Under the pieces are notes generated by a model, which was not told the origin of the DNA, searched no databases, and saw only the letters and a program-made list of their open reading frames with translations. A stretch of 64,000 bases of DNA. It comes from Acinetobacter sp. LoGeW2-3. GTDB lineage: Bacteria > Pseudomonadota > Gammaproteobacteria > Pseudomonadales > Moraxellaceae. Made by a program: the position numbers and the translations under genes. Below are positions 63,195-64,000 of the stretch, one piece after another. Position 1 is the stretch's first letter. Every line of letters begins with the position of its first letter. The stretch is taken from assembly GCF_002688565.1 (NCBI RefSeq), contig NZ_CP024011.1, positions 1,798,001 to 1,862,000 of the forward strand, given 5' to 3'.

Positions 63195-63201
63195 GATAAG
63201 G

Positions 63202-63258
63202 ATGTCTATGCGAAGTCAAAACAATAAATCTAAGGCACATAGAAAGGATTGGATATGA
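63202..63258 (+). CDS. Possible 18-codon leader peptide before the alanine symporter
   Basis: A short open frame (MSMRSQNNKSKAHRKDWI) lies between gltS and the next gene. Its stop TGA overlaps the ATG of the symporter gene (ATGA), so translation could be coupled. It has AAGGA close upstream. It is too short to be judged coding by composition; it may be chance. Confidence 0.25.
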   Translation: MSMRSQNNKSKAHRKDWI

Positions 63259-64000
63259 ATGAACAGCTGAATGAAACCCTGCTGGGTTGGGTGAATGCCT
63301 TAAATGGTCCACTTTGGGATTTTCTGGTCGTCTTTCTGGTTGCAGTCGGTATTCTGTATACCATCATGACGGGTGCGGTGCAGATTCGTCTGTTCTGGCA
63401 CAGTATGAAAGTGATGAAAGGCAGCCGTACCGAGGGTGATGATAAACACGGGCATGGGATTACCCCATTCCAAGCTTTCGTGACAGGACTTGCCAGCCGT
63501 GTAGGTGTTGGTAATGTCGCTGGTGTAGCAATCGCGATCGCGATTGGTGGACCGGGTGCAGTGTTCTGGATGTGGTTTACCGCTTTCCTCGGCATGAGTT
63601 CAGCCTTTGTTGAATCTTCATTGGCACAGCTGTTCAAGGTGCGTGATACCCAGAACAAACAGTTCCGTGGTGGACCCGCGTATTACATTACCCAAGGTCT
63701 GAAACAGAAATGGCTGGGGATCGTCTTTGCTATTGCGCTGATTTTGACGTACGGCTTCGTGTTTAATGCTGTACAGGCGAATGCGATTATTGGTGCAACT
63801 TCACATGCCTGGGGCTGGGATCAGGCAAATTTGAAACTGCCATTGGGCGGTTTTGACTTTGAGGTTTCCTGGTTAGGGCTGTTGCTGGTCTTGATTACGG
63901 CCTGCATCATCTTCGGTGGGATCAAACGGATTGCCAAAGTGGCAGAAGGTGTTGTACCGATTATGGCCCTTCTGTATCTGATCGTGGCACTGTATATCGC
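63255..64000 (+). CDS. Alanine:cation symporter family protein, N-terminal part (truncated by window edge)
   Basis: The first 248 codons of an AGCS-family (alanine or glycine:cation) symporter. The protein starts MNEQLNETLLGWVNALNGPLWDFLVVFLVAVGI (helix 1 near residues 20-40) and carries the AGCS signature GLASRVGVGNVAGVAIAIAIGGPGAVFWMW near residues 79-108 and FRGGPAYYITQGL near residues 138-150. It takes up alanine or related amino acids with sodium. The 3' end lies outside the window. The start has AAAGGA upstream. Confidence 0.93.
   Translation, partial: MNEQLNETLLGWVNALNGPLWDFLVVFLVAVGILYTIMTGAVQIRLFWHSMKVMKGSRTEGDDKHGHGITPFQAFVTGLASRVGVGNVAGVAIAIAIGGPGAVFWMWFTAFLGMSSAFVESSLAQLFKVRDTQNKQFRGGPAYYITQGLKQKWLGIVFAIALILTYGFVFNAVQANAIIGATSHAWGWDQANLKLPLGGFDFEVSWLGLLLVLITACIIFGGIKRIAKVAEGVVPIMALLYLIVALYI

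Noticed and set aside
1..64000. Prophage, integrative element or insertion sequence
   Set aside because: No integrase, transposase, phage structural gene or direct target repeat was seen in the window.

Overview
The window looks like the chromosome of an Acinetobacter species. The gene content points there: a PilG-PilH-PilI-PilJ-ChpA twitching chemosensory operon with a compact ChpA, an ElsL-like cytoplasmic L,D-carboxypeptidase with a YkuD fold, an ethanolamine ammonia-lyase pair with a dedicated permease and no shell genes nearby, a TAXI-type TRAP transporter, and a moderate-to-low GC content. I read no plasmid, prophage, CRISPR array or insertion-sequence transposase here. The taxonomic call is inference, not a database result.

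Layout. 1-2781: ethanolamine uptake and cleavage (eat 3' end, eutB, eutC). 2920-9564: envelope proteins (a tailed membrane protein, a mechanosensitive-type channel, small proteins), an HI0933-family flavoprotein, a PLP deaminase or desulfhydrase, a small lipoprotein and a LysE exporter. 9636-13180: ammonium transporter, secreted metallo-beta-lactamase-fold hydrolase, then an AT-rich orphan gene bracketed by palindromic repeats. 13427-19038: metG, a HEPN-like unknown, a hydrophilin-like protein and the Fe-S carrier ApbC/Mrp. 19079-22580: TAXI-TRAP operon (permease, DUF1850, binding protein). 23234-24522: a second LysE exporter and dcd.

24759-31199 is the most unusual part: four consecutive AT-rich genes for secreted proteins. 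All four share a short motif of the form L-x-D-x-x-L-x-x-V-T-G-Q immediately after the Sec signal peptide. No secretion partner is encoded nearby in the window. 31250-38038: proS, an RND efflux pump without its outer-membrane channel, and a periplasmic coiled-coil protein. 38346-46940: pilGHIJ-chpA plus a CheW-like protein.

47004-50394: dapE, an entericidin-like lipoprotein, DUF1853, DUF454 and the ElsL-like enzyme. 50938-51816: eight tRNA genes, four Val(TAC) and four Asp(GTC), interleaved behind one strong promoter, with a terminator-like hairpin before the last. 51884-64000: DUF2750, a YdcF-like protein, a PepSY-flavodoxin-reductase fusion with an Arg/Gly/Glu-rich insert and an upstream Fur-box-like site, a YcxB-like protein, a YccS-family protein, a Bcr/CflA exporter, a nitroreductase, gltS and the 5' part of an alanine:cation symporter.

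Together the genes describe a free-living aerobe that uses amines and amino acids, moves by twitching and keeps a robust envelope. The gene starts given here often differ from the longest open frame; the choice is explained in each entry where it rests on a ribosome binding site.
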